The notes under the pieces were generated by a model. That model worked only from the letters and a program-made list of their open reading frames with translations, was not told the origin of the DNA and made no database searches. From positions 25,487 through 89,486 of the forward strand of contig MU400681.1 of assembly GCA_022578965.1 (NCBI GenBank): a stretch of 64,000 bases of DNA. Reading direction: 5' to 3'. The DNA comes from Xylaria sp. FL1777. Lineage: Eukaryota > Ascomycota > Sordariomycetes > Xylariales > Xylariaceae. Of this stretch, positions 49,150 to 62,070 are shown piece by piece (the stretch's first letter is position 1; every line of letters begins with the position of its first letter). Made by a program: the position numbers and the translations under genes.

Positions 49150-51472
49150 TCAACACTCTGTGTCATTAAATTGCTCGAAATCGAAGCCCCCAGAGAAGAC
49201 AGACCATTCCATAGCCGGATCGTTTTCGACGGAAGAATACCCGTTGTTTGGGACCCAGGGACCATTCTGTGGAGTCTGTAGGAACCTGTTCTGAGTGAAA
49301 GCTGTAGCTCCTGTGTAGAACAATTCTGGCTGTAGGTGAGCGGGCGACTGAAGTGAGTTTAGCCCGATATTGCTATTTTCAAGGCAGGCCGTCCTTTCTG
49401 TTATTTCTCTGAATGGAATTTGCTCAGACGGTAGCCCGACAAAACTCTGATTCTCATGGAACATTGGCGGACCATATCGACCCAACGGTTGAAGGATGGC
49501 ATCTGAAGAGGCGAATTCCATTACGCCAACAATTCCAAAGGGATCTCTATTGCCGCTTGGCATAGGTGGTCCTAGCTCCTCAGGATTGGCCACTTCGGTC
49601 GTCTGGCAGGAGATTAGAGGATTGGTTACTAGGTCCCTTTCTCTCTCTACTGTGGCAATGTCTCTTTCTCTCGATTGAGACTGAGTTGGGGGGGTGGAGG
49701 TATTCGAGGACGGCGTTGGATATTGGTCGTGGGAGCCTCCACATCCAAGCAATCTCTCTATCTCTTCAAACAATGATGCTTTTACCCTCTCAGAAGCGGG
49801 GCCCAGATCGAGTGCATCGATGCGTTGCAAGATCTGCGACTGGGAGCATCTGAAGGTATAAACGAGGTCATGGTCCTCAACGACTGGTTCAAACTCTAGC
49901 CATAAGTCAGTAATTAAATCATATTTAGGTAGTGTGACAGGGAACAGACCTGGAGACGGCACAATTGTGTCTGTAGGAAAAAGTCGCCCCCATAGGGTTG
50001 CCCAGTTATTTATCTGGTCACTCGACCTTCTGGATTTTAGCATATCCTCCATTTTACAGTCAATGCCATCTTCGGGGTCAATGTATCGAATAGGAGGTCG
50101 ATTCGGCGGCGGGTGGGGACACTGTTCCAGGTGGGCCACCAAAGCATCCTGAGCCGCATAGGTCTGATTACACCGTTCACAGACAAGTGCCACCTTCTTA
50201 TAATGATGGGCAGCGATATGTTTTCTAATGACTGTTAATAGTTGAGCTCTTCTGTCTCTATTTATGTTGAGGATAATATGCAAAGATCTCAATACACGTC
50301 CGACATGAAGTAGGTACTTTCTAGAAACTTCATGCTTTTCCGCACAAATCTTGTGACAAGAGAAGTATAGAAAAGGGGGGAAACTTCGGGCGGGTTGCCA
50401 TAAGGCGATAGGGCGAGTCTCCTTGTACCAAAAGAATACGCATTATTACAGCCGAACTTTCAATTCCAGGCTCGGAATAGGAAGATGAGGAAATTTGAAA
50501 AAAAGGGGTGGATTACTTAAGCATAGGAATGTCTTTATAGGATCTGTTGGCGCACTCGGCGTGGTCGCGAACATTGAAACGTCGGGGGTTTCGTTTCCTG
50601 AAAGGACAGCTGAAATCCCCTCGAACACGACGCTTCTTGTATCTCCGTGTTTTAACTAGGGTACTTGATCCTGGTGAGTGATCCGACTCGGTAATATCAT
50701 GGTTCGGCCTTTTCATTCCCGGTGAGGTGAAAGAATTGCCGGGTAACGAATAGGTGCGGTCAGCGCCGCTGGGATGATGGGTATCTCCATTATCAACTGG
50801 CTCGGATTGACTATCATCGCTACACGGAGAACCAACGAATTGGTGTCCTTCGTCTTCTAGTATACCTACGCACTGATTCTTAACCTGCTGGAAAGCGTAG
50901 ATGATGCGATTTGGGCGTCTGAGTCTGCTGAGGCTAATGCCGAACTTCTCCGAGAGGAACTTGTCTGCAGATTGTTCAAGATCCAGATCTTCGTCGCTGG
51001 AATCCTCCGAGCAAGTAAATGGCTCACTTTCCCCGATAGTTGGATCATGGGGTTGATCAAACATTCCTCCGACTGTGTGCAGAGACAGGAACTCCTGGTT
51101 GTTAGTGGATATCAGCCTCCCTGGCATTGAACAGTCGCCCCGCTCGAAGATGCTCATTTCAGCTGCCTCATTGCGTTTTGAAAGAGCCGACTCGGGCTGT
51201 ATGACATCCGTAAAGGCGGCGTTTACTGCCACTGACTGGTCATGCCCTCCAGTGTTTGAAAGGCTACTAGACAAGACTGGCGATTGGGGCTTGGGACGAA
51301 AGGCTAGTAGTCTGACCGGACTCTGGTCGCGGGATTGTGGAGGAGACGAATAAGGGGAACCTGTGGAACTAGTTTGTTGCCGCGAGAACACAGTCAAAGA
51401 GGTCTCCCCAGCCGAGTTGTATGTGGACTGCATGGAGGACTTGTCGTCGGAATAACTTTGGTGATGAGCCAT
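49150..51472 (-). CDS. C2H2-like zinc-finger protein
   Basis: Two exons, 51472-50517 and 50224-49150, with a 292-bp intron (donor GTAATC, acceptor GTCATTAG), long for this genome; 676 aa. Across the splice the frame reads YKDIPMLK/KHIAAHHYKK, completing a double zinc-finger region. Cys289, Cys307, His321 and His325/326 belong to the first finger, and Cys334, Cys337, His350 and Cys354 (CERCNQTYAAQDALVAHLEQ) to the second. This split layout is typical of fungal proteins in which a degenerate CPF finger precedes a CxxC finger, often found with NLR or nuclear proteins. A basic patch (KTRRYKKRRVRG) precedes the fingers. The Ser-rich N-terminus and Pro/Gln-rich C-terminus suggest a regulator; the target is unknown. 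Confidence 0.8.
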
Positions 51473-52755
51473 GCTTATAGAAAACTCTATGAAGACGAGA
51501 AGGTATTTATAGCGTGATTTTTAGAAGAGCATAGACACGGGCGGAGAACCATAGAGCTCGGTATCCGGTTGCACAGTTGCCTAGGTTTCAATTATCATCC
51601 AATCTAGTATTAAATTCCTAACCGTAGCATGGGGCGCGAACAAAATGCGGAGGACAATGTGACAGAGTCGACCACTTTATGATTAATATGACTACAAGCT
51701 TGAGAATTTTGGCTCTTGGGGTTCTCTTCAGCCGCACACCGATGAATTGGACCAGCTAGACTCAGAATTCGAGTCTTCTGGCTGGTTCAGTCGGATCCGA
51801 TTGAAGCACATCCTATCTTAACCAATCCGGCGTCGTTGTGACGCTGATCTGCATGACAAGGTGGCATGTAGAATCCTTGCGAGCTGCAATGCTATCGAGC
51901 TTACGGGCTTGCCTCTAAGATAGTGCTGATTAGACTCCTCGATGTGGCATATATTCTCCTGGCACTCTCCTCAACTCCTCTTGTTTCCTCGCCCGACTTT
52001 TCTGCAGTTTCTATGCCAAGTGGTCTCGTGATTGGTTCAGGCCAAATTGGCTGGAGCAAAAGTAAGCTCAGTCCATCGCTCACTCAACTTCAAACGAACT
52101 GGGATATAATTTCCTAAAAAGGTTTGAAATCTGAAAGTGCAAAAGTTTTAAATTGCCCACAATGGTGAAGTCCCCCGCTCCCTCCCCCTCTTTACATAAG
52201 AATTTTGATAATACTATAAGGTCCCCGTTCCATCATTGGCTACATCAAGACCTTATGCACATAAAGGTTACACGAATACATATGCAGCACGTCGACGTAT
52301 ATCCCAGACAAAGTGCAAAATGAGTGAGTGAGGATGGCCCAGAGATTCATTTGTGTGAGCCGTTAAATAGGACAATTCGGACTACATAAAACGGCTATGT
52401 CAAACTCCAAGCTCGGCCAACCGACACTTAAACTTACTTGGACTCAATTAACTTAACCTGAGATGAGAAACGCTCTGACTACGCGTTATAACGACCACCG
52501 TACTGCGATTTATGCTATTTAAACCTTTGTGGGGTTTCTTAACCATTCAGGATGGCTTTTCTCACTCACTGTACTTGCTCAACAAGAGCACAATTACTTC
52601 CTTGTTATTCTCTAACTTGCGGGCGAAATCATAATCGATCACCATTCTACCATAACCACGAGGAGGTGCTGGCAACAATTGTCGAATTCGAGGTAGCTGG
52701 CTATATACAATTCAAGATATATTCTAGGGAGCTCTCTCTCATAGTTATTACTACT
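51473..52755. other. Divergent promoter region, no gene seen
   Basis: It separates the minus-strand zinc-finger gene from the plus-strand small gene. Frames of 60-64 codons occur without support. Confidence 0.5.
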
Positions 52756-53087
52756 ATGGGTTCTACTGGACAGACACACAACGACCGAGCCGACAGTAAG
52801 AGGGAAAACAAATCGTGAGATCTCACTTATATCTGTTCACCAGATCCTGAGTAACTGAACTTTCAAGGGATTTTGATGCTTCTAATAAGGAGATGCTGAG
52901 CCGCTGGATGGGTACTACGGACCGTCTCCAAGACTGTCTCCTGCAGACAATGACGAGAAAGCAACGTGAGGAGCGCCACATTAAACGTACCGGAATGATC
53001 ATTCATCAGCTTCATGACTACAGTCAAAAGATTGGATTGAGCGATGATTTAGTAGATAAAAAGACGGGCAGGGGAAACAGCAAATGA
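52756..53087 (+). CDS. Small hypothetical protein, 92 aa
   Basis: Two exons: 52756-52814 and 52868-53087. The 53-bp intron runs from GTGAGA to TTTCAAG and contains the branch-like ACTGAAC. It starts MGSTGQTHNDRADSKRENKS, then FDASNKEMLSRWMGTTDRLQ and a basic, amphipathic helical stretch (TMTRKQREERHIKRTG), and ends KTGRGNSK. It has no cysteine pairs or membrane segments. The family is unknown. The split start is probably why simple ORF calling misses it. Its charge and helix content suit a small nucleic-acid or protein binder, but that is only a guess. Confidence 0.55.
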
Positions 53088-53520
53088 TAAGCTACTGGGC
53101 GTGCTTGGAAATTCGATGTCTTCCTAAATCGAGGCAATACAGCCTTTGGTCACTATACAATTTATTTTCTAGATTTTGTATACATTGTGAAATACAAAGC
53201 CACATGCGCCACACCTATCATACTTACTTTCCCACCTTCTCAATTTTTACTTTCCATCCAGATAGATTTACAAACCTTAGCTTATTAATACAGCTATTAT
53301 TGGGTGTGGCCCAAAGTACATAGATCATCTCTGACCTACTAGTATACACTTTTTATCAAAAGTTCATGTGAATATATCACTAGAGTAACCGGAGCATCGC
53401 CAACTGCTCCCCGTAGTGGGACATTAGGTTCGACTACGAACCACAAACAACATATAGTAAACTCTCATCCCACAACAGTATCCAAATCAAATCCCACAAT
53501 ATAACACACTCAATCACGTC

Positions 53521-53625
53521 TTTATCCTTGTAGATCTGGTCTAATTCCTTACTTCTAATCATCTTGAAATACGGCTCACTCAACGGCTATTCGTAATCTT
53601 TTCCATTCTTTCTCACGTTTAACAA
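53521..53625 (+). mobile_element. Diverged LTR-like fragment, copy 3
   Basis: The core TTCCTTACTTCTAATCATCT (from 53545) matches the shared block of the repeats at 32367 and 62319. Weaker similarity continues on both sides (GGCTATTCGTA against TGCTATATCGTA). It has no terminus and is short and old. It lies just upstream of the Nop-domain gene and could contribute to its promoter. Confidence 0.4.
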
Positions 53626-53703
53626 CCCATCGTACAAACTACAATCGATTATCATCTCAAAAAAAAAAAAAAACTAGACGTCGAAGATCCTATTCATTTC
53701 ACC

Positions 53704-55017
53704 ATGTGTAATGCGAATAACCAACCCATGATGGCACCTCTACACCCCGGGGGAACCATCCGATTCCGGATGGATTGCAGCCATGCCGTTCAGGCCATAA
53801 AGACCATGGACAAGCTTGATTCCACCATTGCCTCACTCTCTATGCAAGTCAGGGAGGCGTTTGACAATCACCTTTGGGCCGTCCTACCTTACCTGTCTAA
53901 CAACACAACATACTGCAAATTCGCTCTGTACGGACCAACCCATCCCCCATGCACAATCACATAACCCCCGGTCTCATGTTTCTGTATATCATGCTAACTT
54001 TATGTTCATTGCAGTTATGCTGGCCATCAGCTCGACTCAATTAGAGTCAGCAGGCGAGAAAGGGCAGATTTAAACCACGGCCTTCCAGAGTGGGCATTCG
54101 ATACCATAGATATATGCAGGGAGGAAAGCGGGCTACAAATTTCAAACGAACCTTCTCTTTACGCCGCCAAGGCCACCGTGAAGCTGTCCCAAGAGTCCGA
54201 GGCGCTGATTGAAAAAATCGAGCGTTTTATGCCTGAAGTCGCCCCCAACTTGTCCGAGCTAGTTGGACCGGTGATCGCTGCGCGCTTTATTGCGAAGGTA
54301 AGAATAGTATCTTGAAGGTTGTAAATTCATCATCCTAACGCAGAGACTATAGGCCGGCTCCTTGGTAAAGCTCGCGACATGGCCTGCATGTAGGCTACAG
54401 CTTCTCGGCGCAGCAAGGGCGTCCGGACACGCCGTGAGAAACGGCTTACATACGCCAAAGCACGGTCCTATAATAGTAAGTCTCTTTTTCTTTCTGTCAA
54501 AATTATGAATAGAGACGGATTTTCGCCATACGCCCGAATATACCCCTGAATAGCCTCTCGGTCTCTAAGTGTACTAATCTAACGTACTTAGTATTCTTGT
54601 GAAGCAATGCAGGTCGTTCCGCCCGAGCACCGAGGCAAAGTCGCCAGGCTCCTGGCCAACAAGTGCGTATTGGCTGCGCGGCACGATTACTTCAGCAATG
54701 ACCTGTCCGCGGAGTACGGCCTCGCCCTACGTCAGGAGGTTGATCGGAAAACCGTAGAGCTGAGGAAAACCGAAGAGATGAGAGAAGCCATCAGGCTGAG
54801 ACAAGCCGCGGAGTTGCAGGAAACCAAGGACGCAAGAATAGTGGCATTCTTGGTTAGTCAACAAGAAAATATTGCCGAGGTACCTCTCGAGGAGTCTGGT
54901 CCAGAAGTTGGCCAATCTCCTTGTCTAACCTCCGAGACGTTATATGATGAAGAGCCAGATATGTTTGGTGAAGCTTCCGAAGAGGTGGCTGATCTCGTCG
55001 ATGCGGAAGAAACGTAG
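53704..55017 (+). CDS. Truncated Nop56-like NOSIC/Nop-domain protein
   Basis: Four exons: 53704-53927, 54015-54297, 54353-54475 and 54592-55017. The donors GTACGG, GTAAGA and GTAAGT pair with clean acceptors, and the frame is continuous at 351 aa. Nop56/58 are box C/D snoRNP core proteins; Prp31 is the spliceosomal relative. NOSIC-type helices appear as AVQAIKTMDKLDSTIASLSM, QVREAFDNHLW and YCKFAL. The Nop domain follows: PNLSELVGPVIAARFIAKAG, SLVKLATWPACRLQLLGAAR, TPKHGPIIYS and GKVARLLANKCVLAARHDYF. Orthologues carry a further ~150-residue N-terminal domain and a KKE/KKD tail. Both are absent; the tail here is Glu-rich instead. The sequence is far more diverged than a core nucleolar protein should be, so this looks like an accessory paralogue. 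Confidence 0.85.
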
Positions 55018-58000
55018 TAAGCGGATAGAGCATCGTAGCGAATTGAGGGTGTACGGGTGAAAGATGCATGAAGGATATTACAGAATTAAGTGAAGGGTGA
55101 AAATATGCAGTGGTGATCCCGAGAAATATGATTCGCCAGATACCCCATATTACAACTATTCATATATAAGGCGACTGATATAATATTGCGTTTCAGCTAT
55201 ACTTTAGACATAATCTACGCGCTTTCAAAAGATCGCTTCCAAGAGGTTTGTTCCTAGTGAATGTCCTTGTGGTTATAATGGGTCAAGAGACAGTTTTGAG
55301 GTCTCGCATTGGTAAAGATCATATCGATACGAAGACGGGAAGTATCCACGGCTACATAGCGTCTATTGTCCTACACAACAAAATAATCTATCCCTGGTTG
55401 GAGAGGGTAACGAGGCCGATAAATTCCAAATCTACCCACAAAGAGGAGAGACGCCGTCAACCAAGACACTAACGTCAAGGCTTCACACAGTCAATGGACT
55501 ACAGCAAAAGCAGGCCCCAACGTTTGGTGTTGACCGAGTCGCCCATCCTCTAGGCCGGCCAGAATCCCGATGGTAACCTTGCGTATATAGGCCTCCCCCT
55601 TCCATAGCCTAAATATGCTATGTAGATTACCTTATCAGGGTGCACGTGTTAATTGAGGCAAGGCACGGGTATTGTCGCCGGTGAAGATACACTTGTTAGT
55701 AATCCTATATAGAGTCAAGCAAAGAACATTATTTTAAACCTAGAATTATGAATGGGAGCATGTGGGCTGGATTGAAGCCTGATCTTTGCTACGTGGAACC
55801 CACTGCAAATGAGTCTGTCTATTAGCGTGAAGTGCATGAGTAAGCTGTAAATAGGGGTACTGATCTGGCTCATGCACTAGGAGACACGTCAACCTTTTAC
55901 TTGCGAGTTCATTTATCTGATATTTCAATAAGGACTTATTAATAAAGTAAACCGAAATTTAAATTCAAGAATTCAGGAACTTCGTGATGTAAACTTGTAA
56001 GTGGCTGTTGGGGAATTAGGGGGGTGGGAGGGTCCAACCCAGCCACTAAGGTGGTCAAGTCTCCTATTCCAGTCTCTTATTCCGGCCTCATATATTGTCA
56101 CTCACTCTATTTTGCTACTCATTCTAGAGCTATATATCCGAGAATTAAACTTACGCCCTCTAAATACGAGGGCACGCCGGGTGGATGTCTTGTAGAGCAT
56201 GTTCGCTGCGCTTCGGTATTCAGATCTGACTACGTCCAAGTATAAGCATGACCACGAGGTCACTCAGGTTGTCCTAGAAACCAATAATTTCTGAATTACA
56301 ACCCTAGCTGCTAATTTTATCAGTCATTGCTCTTCTAAGTCTTCGTTGACCTATCACCAGTGTTCAAGATGGAGACTATCTACTCGCTGGTTATGTTCGG
56401 TATCTCCCTCATGCTATCTGGGTGACCCTGTTCTTCCCTGTTGCCCTCTAAAGAAGAAGAAGAAGAAGAAGAAGAAGAAGAAGAAGAAGAAGAAGAAGAA
56501 GAAGAAGAAGAAGATGGCGAATAGGATTTCCCGTAGTCAACATGCTCATAGGCTACTCTGAACTCTAAACCTTCAGGATCCCCATGACCCTCAATCATCT
56601 TCCCATCCCTAATCCACTGGAAAAGGCAGCTTCCACACGCTGACCTGACACCGAAAACGGATTATTGTATTATGAATAGAGTCAATTCTCAAGTTCTAGC
56701 CCTGTTTCAGCAGCCCTTGGTCTAAGTACTATATAAATGGTTGTGATTAATGGCAGAATTACTCACCACCTGCGCAATTGACCCGTATATTAGGAGGCAA
56801 TTACATACAACGGTGTCTCTCTTTCGTTCTTTCGTTCTTTCCTTGCCTATATATCTACTTAAGTAAGCGGATTATTTCTTATAATACAGGATGGACCTCA
56901 CACTAACCTTCCTGCATCACGGTCATTACAGCAAAATACATAATGCATATTCCTTTTTTCAACTTAGAACCGCGTGGTGCTTCTGCTTGCCATGGATACC
57001 TATTCTGTATATACTTGAAAGGTAATTACTAAGCAAGTCTAGAACCATTCAGCAACAACAAGATAACCTCCGTCTATGGTTAATTGCTTTCTGACAATAC
57101 GTATTGTTTGCTTCTTTCAAAGGCCAGTCAATCTGGGCTCTGGTTATAACAAACCTACAAAGATGTGCCCAAGATGCTTGGACCTATTATTGCCACTTGT
57201 AAAGCCTTATGCATAACGTGCCACATACAGTGTAGGATAAGAAACTTCTCAGCAGAATTTATGATCATCTGCAAGCAATAACTCCTTGTTTGCTACATCA
57301 GTTAGGTACTTATTCTATTTACAAGCTGCTAGGATTGGAGGAACGTGGCACGTGCATTGTAGGTGAATGAATGCACAGACCTACTACTATCTGCCTAAGT
57401 ACTTCGGTACAGATGTTTGCTTCCTTACCTCTTTTTTTTTTCCTGGGGCAAATATTTTAGTTCTCCCGTTTCTTTTGCAACCTCTGCTGTCTTCCTCGGC
57501 AAAACATCCTCTTCTCCCAAGTTGTCTTGTGACACCCCAACACTATACAGCTGACACTCTACAACGGGCATCTTATATAAGCGGGAACTTCAATCCCTCG
57601 AAAGCATTTCTCGCGATACATTTGAGTTGATACTCCCACGATTGCGTGAATTCTTAGGATCGTCCCATCCTTTTCGCGGCCGCGTGGATCGGTTGTGCAG
57701 CCCTCGAGAAATTTCGGCCAACACAATCAAAGGAGAAAACACTTGCCCAGCTCCAACTTCAAAGTTGACTCCAACCTTAAATCCCTCCGCAGACGAAAAG
57801 TCGCGTCTTATCATTGGTTTGCGTGTGCAGGCTTAGAAGTATGTTGACTTAGGAGCGCGCGTTACTGTTTTCTCGTCGTGATTTCATAATACAAAAGCTA
57901 ATTTATTCTTAACTTGTAGGTATATATTGATATATCTAAGACAGTCAATACTACTTTACCTCTTGACGCTTCCTATCACCAGCTAGAAGAGCCTAACGTT

Positions 58001-58149
58001 TGCTCAGGCATCATATACTCATCATCTTCACTTTTAATTCTCTCGAGCACAAAGAAAATAATCTTCGCCAGGAAGATATCAGTTTTATATACATATGCCC
58101 TCAATTTCACTCCAGTACTTTTGATCTAGGTAGTACCTGATCTGTCAAT
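55018..58149. other. Long intergenic interval with a GAA microsatellite
   Basis: About 3 kb without a supported gene. Frames up to about 87 codons occur (55248-55472 plus, 57367-57630 plus, 57590-57814 minus), none recognisable. Confidence 0.5.
56451..56513. repeat. (GAA)n microsatellite, ~21 copies
   Basis: An uninterrupted AAG/GAA triplet run of about 63 bp. The open frames across it (poly-Lys or poly-Ser) are artefacts. Confidence 0.97.
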
Positions 58150-59168
58150 ATGGGAGCACTCACAGAATTTCACTACTACCCCAAACTTCCACGTGAACTT
58201 CAGGATATGATTTGGGGATTTTACGGCGAGTCACTTCCGGTCGTTTACCACAAGTTCCATACGCACATTAACCCGGGTGAGGACGGGTTCAGATATTTTG
58301 CCTACTGCGAGGATAAGTCCGCATACAGACAGTATCGGCGGGCGCAAGACGAATTATCTCCGGTACAGTAAGTATTTTTTGTTTCTTTATTTCATTTTTA
58401 CGACGATAATTCCGCCTTCTAAAAACTATATGTTTCTGAATACTCCCCGAACCTTCGTGGATCAAAGACTCTTTTCATATTAAAAGCGGAATCTATAAGC
58501 TCACAATATATTATAGCGGAGCCTTGTATCTACCTTACGGCAATCCCGATCGATTTTATAACCCAGTCTATTTTCCTGTGAACTATGAGAAAGATATCTT
58601 CAAATTTGAGGCAGCTTGCTGTAACTCGACTCTGACGTATGGAGAAAGTATCGCAATGACGTTTAATCTTACCTCCGAACCCGTGTCGGATGATAGCACC
58701 AAAGCGTCCTCGTCTGCGAAGCAGGGCGAGACACAGTTTACAGAGCATAAGCAGAGAATTTTCTCAGCCCGTCGACTGGCTTTCTCTATCCCAATTCGTT
58801 CGGCCGCCCCAGCTTTCCCAACTTTCACGGAGTATGACCTCCAGATACTAGAGAGATTCAAACGACTCAAGCAAATTTTCCTTATCGCTGACAGAATTCA
58901 AGACGTCCCAATCTCTATTCGCGAAAGAGGAGAAGCACAACCAGCAGATAAAGTGTGCGAAGAGTTGAGGATCATTTCGCAACTCGACTCTGTGTAGGGT
59001 TACGAAATTCTTTTCCTCAATGGGAACAAGACTGACATAATCTATAGAGAGCATGCGCAACTTTTGAAAGGGAGTAACACAAGAGTGGAAGTTATCTATG
59101 CTGTTGACAAGTGGTCCACCGCCCCGATATACTTTAATATAAACATGAAGGGTGAGATGTCATGGTGA
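58150..59168 (+). CDS. 2EXR domain-containing protein
   Basis: Three exons: 58150-58367, 58517-58993 and 59048-59168; 271 aa. The donors GTAAGT and GTAGGG pair with the acceptors TATTATAG and TCTATAG. Using GTAGGG skips the in-frame TAG at 58994 and keeps the frame open to a TGA (LDSVEHAQLLKGSN). The N-terminus FHYYPKLPRELQDMIWGFYG is the hallmark of the fungal 2EXR family, large in Pezizomycotina and of unknown, F-box-like character. Later parts (YLPYGNPDRFYNPVYFPVNY; RIQDVPISIRERGEAQ) follow the usual family course. The product should be soluble. The family usually sits in accessory regions, as here. Confidence 0.85.
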
Positions 59169-60090
59169 GGTAAGTTGAGTCGCCAGAGGGTATCTGGTAG
59201 GTCGTAGTTATGGGTAATGGCTCAATATTATTGATTCCTTACTTCCTTCAAGAAGTATTGGAACCGAATCCGGCTTTATATTGAAGATACTAGACTGTCT
59301 CCCCACAATTAAGCTGCTTTTACACTGCTTCGACCCTAGCTCCTAACACAATCGCCATTTAACTACTCGACAGGTTTGCGTTATCAAGATGCCTGCCTAA
59401 GAAGAAGTTTAGGACGGCAAAGAGGAGATAATGCCTATACGATAGAGGGCATTCACACTTAGCAAGGGGCTATAGTTGATGATGATTCAAAAGGAAACTT
59501 GCTATCAAATCAAGAGAGCAACATCACGGTGAAGTAAGTTGGCTACATGTATTAATTGCACATACTAATAATTATAACAGGTATATCAGGTAGCTCTATG
59601 TTTAGCCTTGCCTCTGAGCAGAGCCTCTCTGAGTCTATACTGATACGGCTAAGAAAAAAAACATACTACTAACGGACTCTGTTATGGGCGGAGATAGTGT
59701 GGCACAGCAATCCAGTGGGAAAACCTGCTATTGAAGTGCTCTTCTAATTGCGAGTCGCCGTTGGATCTCACGTCCCCTGTTACCTAGGTATCTCCCTGAG
59801 CAGCAGGTAACCCCCGACAACATAACAGCTTACAATGAATGGGTTTTACTTGATCTGGGCTGTATTTTATTCACCTCACTAGCTAGCTCTTGGTCTATTT
59901 AAACAAGACCGCTTCTTTCAAGCTACTATCTTAAAGTCTTCTTCTGCCCTGATCAAAAAGAGCTGTTCCTGTTGCATAGTTTTACGTCCAGCACTCAGTC
60001 TCCTGAACTCGGTAAGTCAAATCTGCAAGGTAACACAGAATCAACAGTGAAGGCTTTCTAATACTCGAGTTTAGCGCTGCACCCTATGCT
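59169..60090. other. Intergenic, no gene seen
   Basis: No coding signal, repeat array or RNA gene is apparent between the two plus-strand genes. Confidence 0.5.
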
Positions 60091-60621
60091 ATGGCTTTCA
60101 ACGGAGACTTTGGAGTCGGGCCAGTGAGCCGAAACCAAGATGACATTGATCTGGAAAGACTTTGCGCATTTTATCCTTCTCAAGTTTTCTATCAGCTCTG
60201 GTGGCACGCCAGACATGATATCCAATCACCTCTGCGGCCTGGTCAAACATATGTTTATGTTGTTATCAAGGAGGTCAGACTGCGCGATTTCCTGGGTCGA
60301 CCTCTGCTTTTCAATCGGTTCCTCTCCTCGGAGTTCTCCTCTACCTACTCCCGGACCGTTGGCCAATTTACCAACCCTCATGACGCAAATGAATGCGCCA
60401 TGATCCATTTTGAGCGGCTCAACGCGTCACTCCGATCTCAATTTGCCGATACCTTCCCTCATGATATGTGGTGGTGGTACATTCCGCTCGGCTGCATCCA
60501 TTTGGAGAACATATTCAGCGTGAACAGCTCCTACACTGTACGTGTCAGTCGGCGACTCGTATTCCAACATCCAGTTCAACAACCCGGTGCGCTGGCGAAT
60601 TCGGGAAATGCCCTGATTTGA
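60091..60621 (+). CDS. Hypothetical protein, 176 aa
   Basis: A single exon from ATG (GCTATGGCT) to TGA. The sequence is coherent, aromatic and rich in Phe, Trp and Tyr: CAFYPSQVFYQLWWHARHD, then QTYVYVVIKEVRLRDFLGRP, then PHDMWWWYIPLGCIHLENIF. It has no signal peptide or membrane helix. The beta-rich look (alternating hydrophobics in SSYTVRVSRRLVFQ) suggests a small folded domain. The family is not recognised. Composition matches the genes on either side. Confidence 0.6.
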   Translation: MAFNGDFGVGPVSRNQDDIDLERLCAFYPSQVFYQLWWHARHDIQSPLRPGQTYVYVVIKEVRLRDFLGRPLLFNRFLSSEFSSTYSRTVGQFTNPHDANECAMIHFERLNASLRSQFADTFPHDMWWWYIPLGCIHLENIFSVNSSYTVRVSRRLVFQHPVQQPGALANSGNALI

Positions 60622-62065
60622 TGAGCGTACAATACAGTCGTATCTATGGCCATACTGCACGATGGATAAGGTCATCATCATCGAATATTGCCGTCATCCA
60701 TCTCGTTTACAAGTCACCTTTGCACCCGTCTCAGTGTTTCCTAATATTACCCTCTCTCGGGTATTTCAGGTTTGTGGTTTTCTCGTACTCTTACTCTAGA
60801 GTTAGACTAAAACTAGAGACAGGCAGGAAGGGAGGAGTTCTTTCTCGCCTTTCGACTAGGTTTCAGAGACAATTGCAACACGTCTTGGGGTCTAGATGCG
60901 CGTTAGGGAATGCTAGGGGTCTTGCATTTCCATTAATTTTTCCTACCTGTCGTGGCAATTTGGAAGACTCCCTCGCTGGTTACCCCGATAGGAGAGTAAC
61001 AAGTTCATGGGAAAGCTACCTATATACTGGACTAGTTTCTGGTATCAGGCTGGAGTCGCCTCTGTGATACACCATACACCTTTTCCACAATATCCCCGTC
61101 GCACAAATTAGCATCGATGATTCTTCTCAATTGCCGTACCACCCATAGGAGGCCGCGCAACGTAATTAAACTCTAATAATGTAATGGCTACAAATGAAAT
61201 GCTGAAGATCTATACCTGTGATTTAAATTATTTCCAGAAGCCGTTGGCAATCAGGTACCTTGGTCAATACTTAAGGGTGTGGTAGGTAGCCGATCCCATC
61301 TCATCCACTAATTCTCTCAAGGAATGAGAATACTTACCATATTAGCAAGAGGTAGAGAGGGCATGATGTGGGCGTGAGAGTTATTCGGGTGCTTACGTAT
61401 AGATCACGTTTGCACTCAGTTGAAACGACTGCATATGTTGGGCATACTTGAAGCACATAGCTACTTCTTGTTAGGTAATGCATCGCCATTCCATAATATG
61501 CCCTCAGGCACGTCGGGCAGGCACGCATTCGAAGGTGTAGGTAGTCAATTTGTGTCTACCTATTCGATTTACTTGTATTTAATATACTTGTGGAAGTATC
61601 TAGGTACATAAATACATGTATGTATACATCCAGGTACCTACCTGTTGATGCTATTTCTCCACGGGTACCTGTAGGGAAGTTATAATACACTAGTAGGTAC
61701 CTTACCGCCCCGGGGGGGGTATACGTAATGCTTGCAGCAAGGGTTTTCAGGACCGTAAGTCTTTCAGCAACTATAACGAAAGTGAACAGGCTGTTGTCCT
61801 CTGGATACTATTGCTACAAGGCTTTTGTATGTGAAACCTTTACTATTTTGGTGTACCTTTTAAATTATAGTATTTCTTTCAATTTAGTAACTATTTTAAA
61901 AGTTAAAACTATGACGAAAAATTGAAACCATGTCAAAAAATCGAAACTATGTCTAAAAAGACAGCATAACAAAGGTTTAAATTAAATAAATAATTCGAGC
62001 GAAGGCAATAAAACGTTCCGCTAAAGTCCTGAACTGTGAAGCGATTCTGCTACTTTTCTAAGCCT
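60622..62065. other. Intergenic, no gene seen
   Basis: A plus-strand frame at 60468-61067 overlaps the upstream gene in another frame and is not believed. Sequence near 61540-61700 is rich in GGTACCTA-type motifs, and AT content rises from about 61850. Confidence 0.5.
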
Positions 62066-62070
62066 CTAGG

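Noticed and set aside
55248..55472. Possible LINE-tail-like CPCG motif in an alternative frame
   Set aside because: Only a short Cys pattern; no reverse transcriptase or endonuclease residues nearby.
56346..56598. Poly-Lys and poly-Ser frames
   Set aside because: Products of the GAA microsatellite.
60468..61067. 199-codon plus frame
   Set aside because: Overlaps the 176-aa gene in another frame and runs on into non-coding DNA; Ser/Arg/Leu-rich without motifs.
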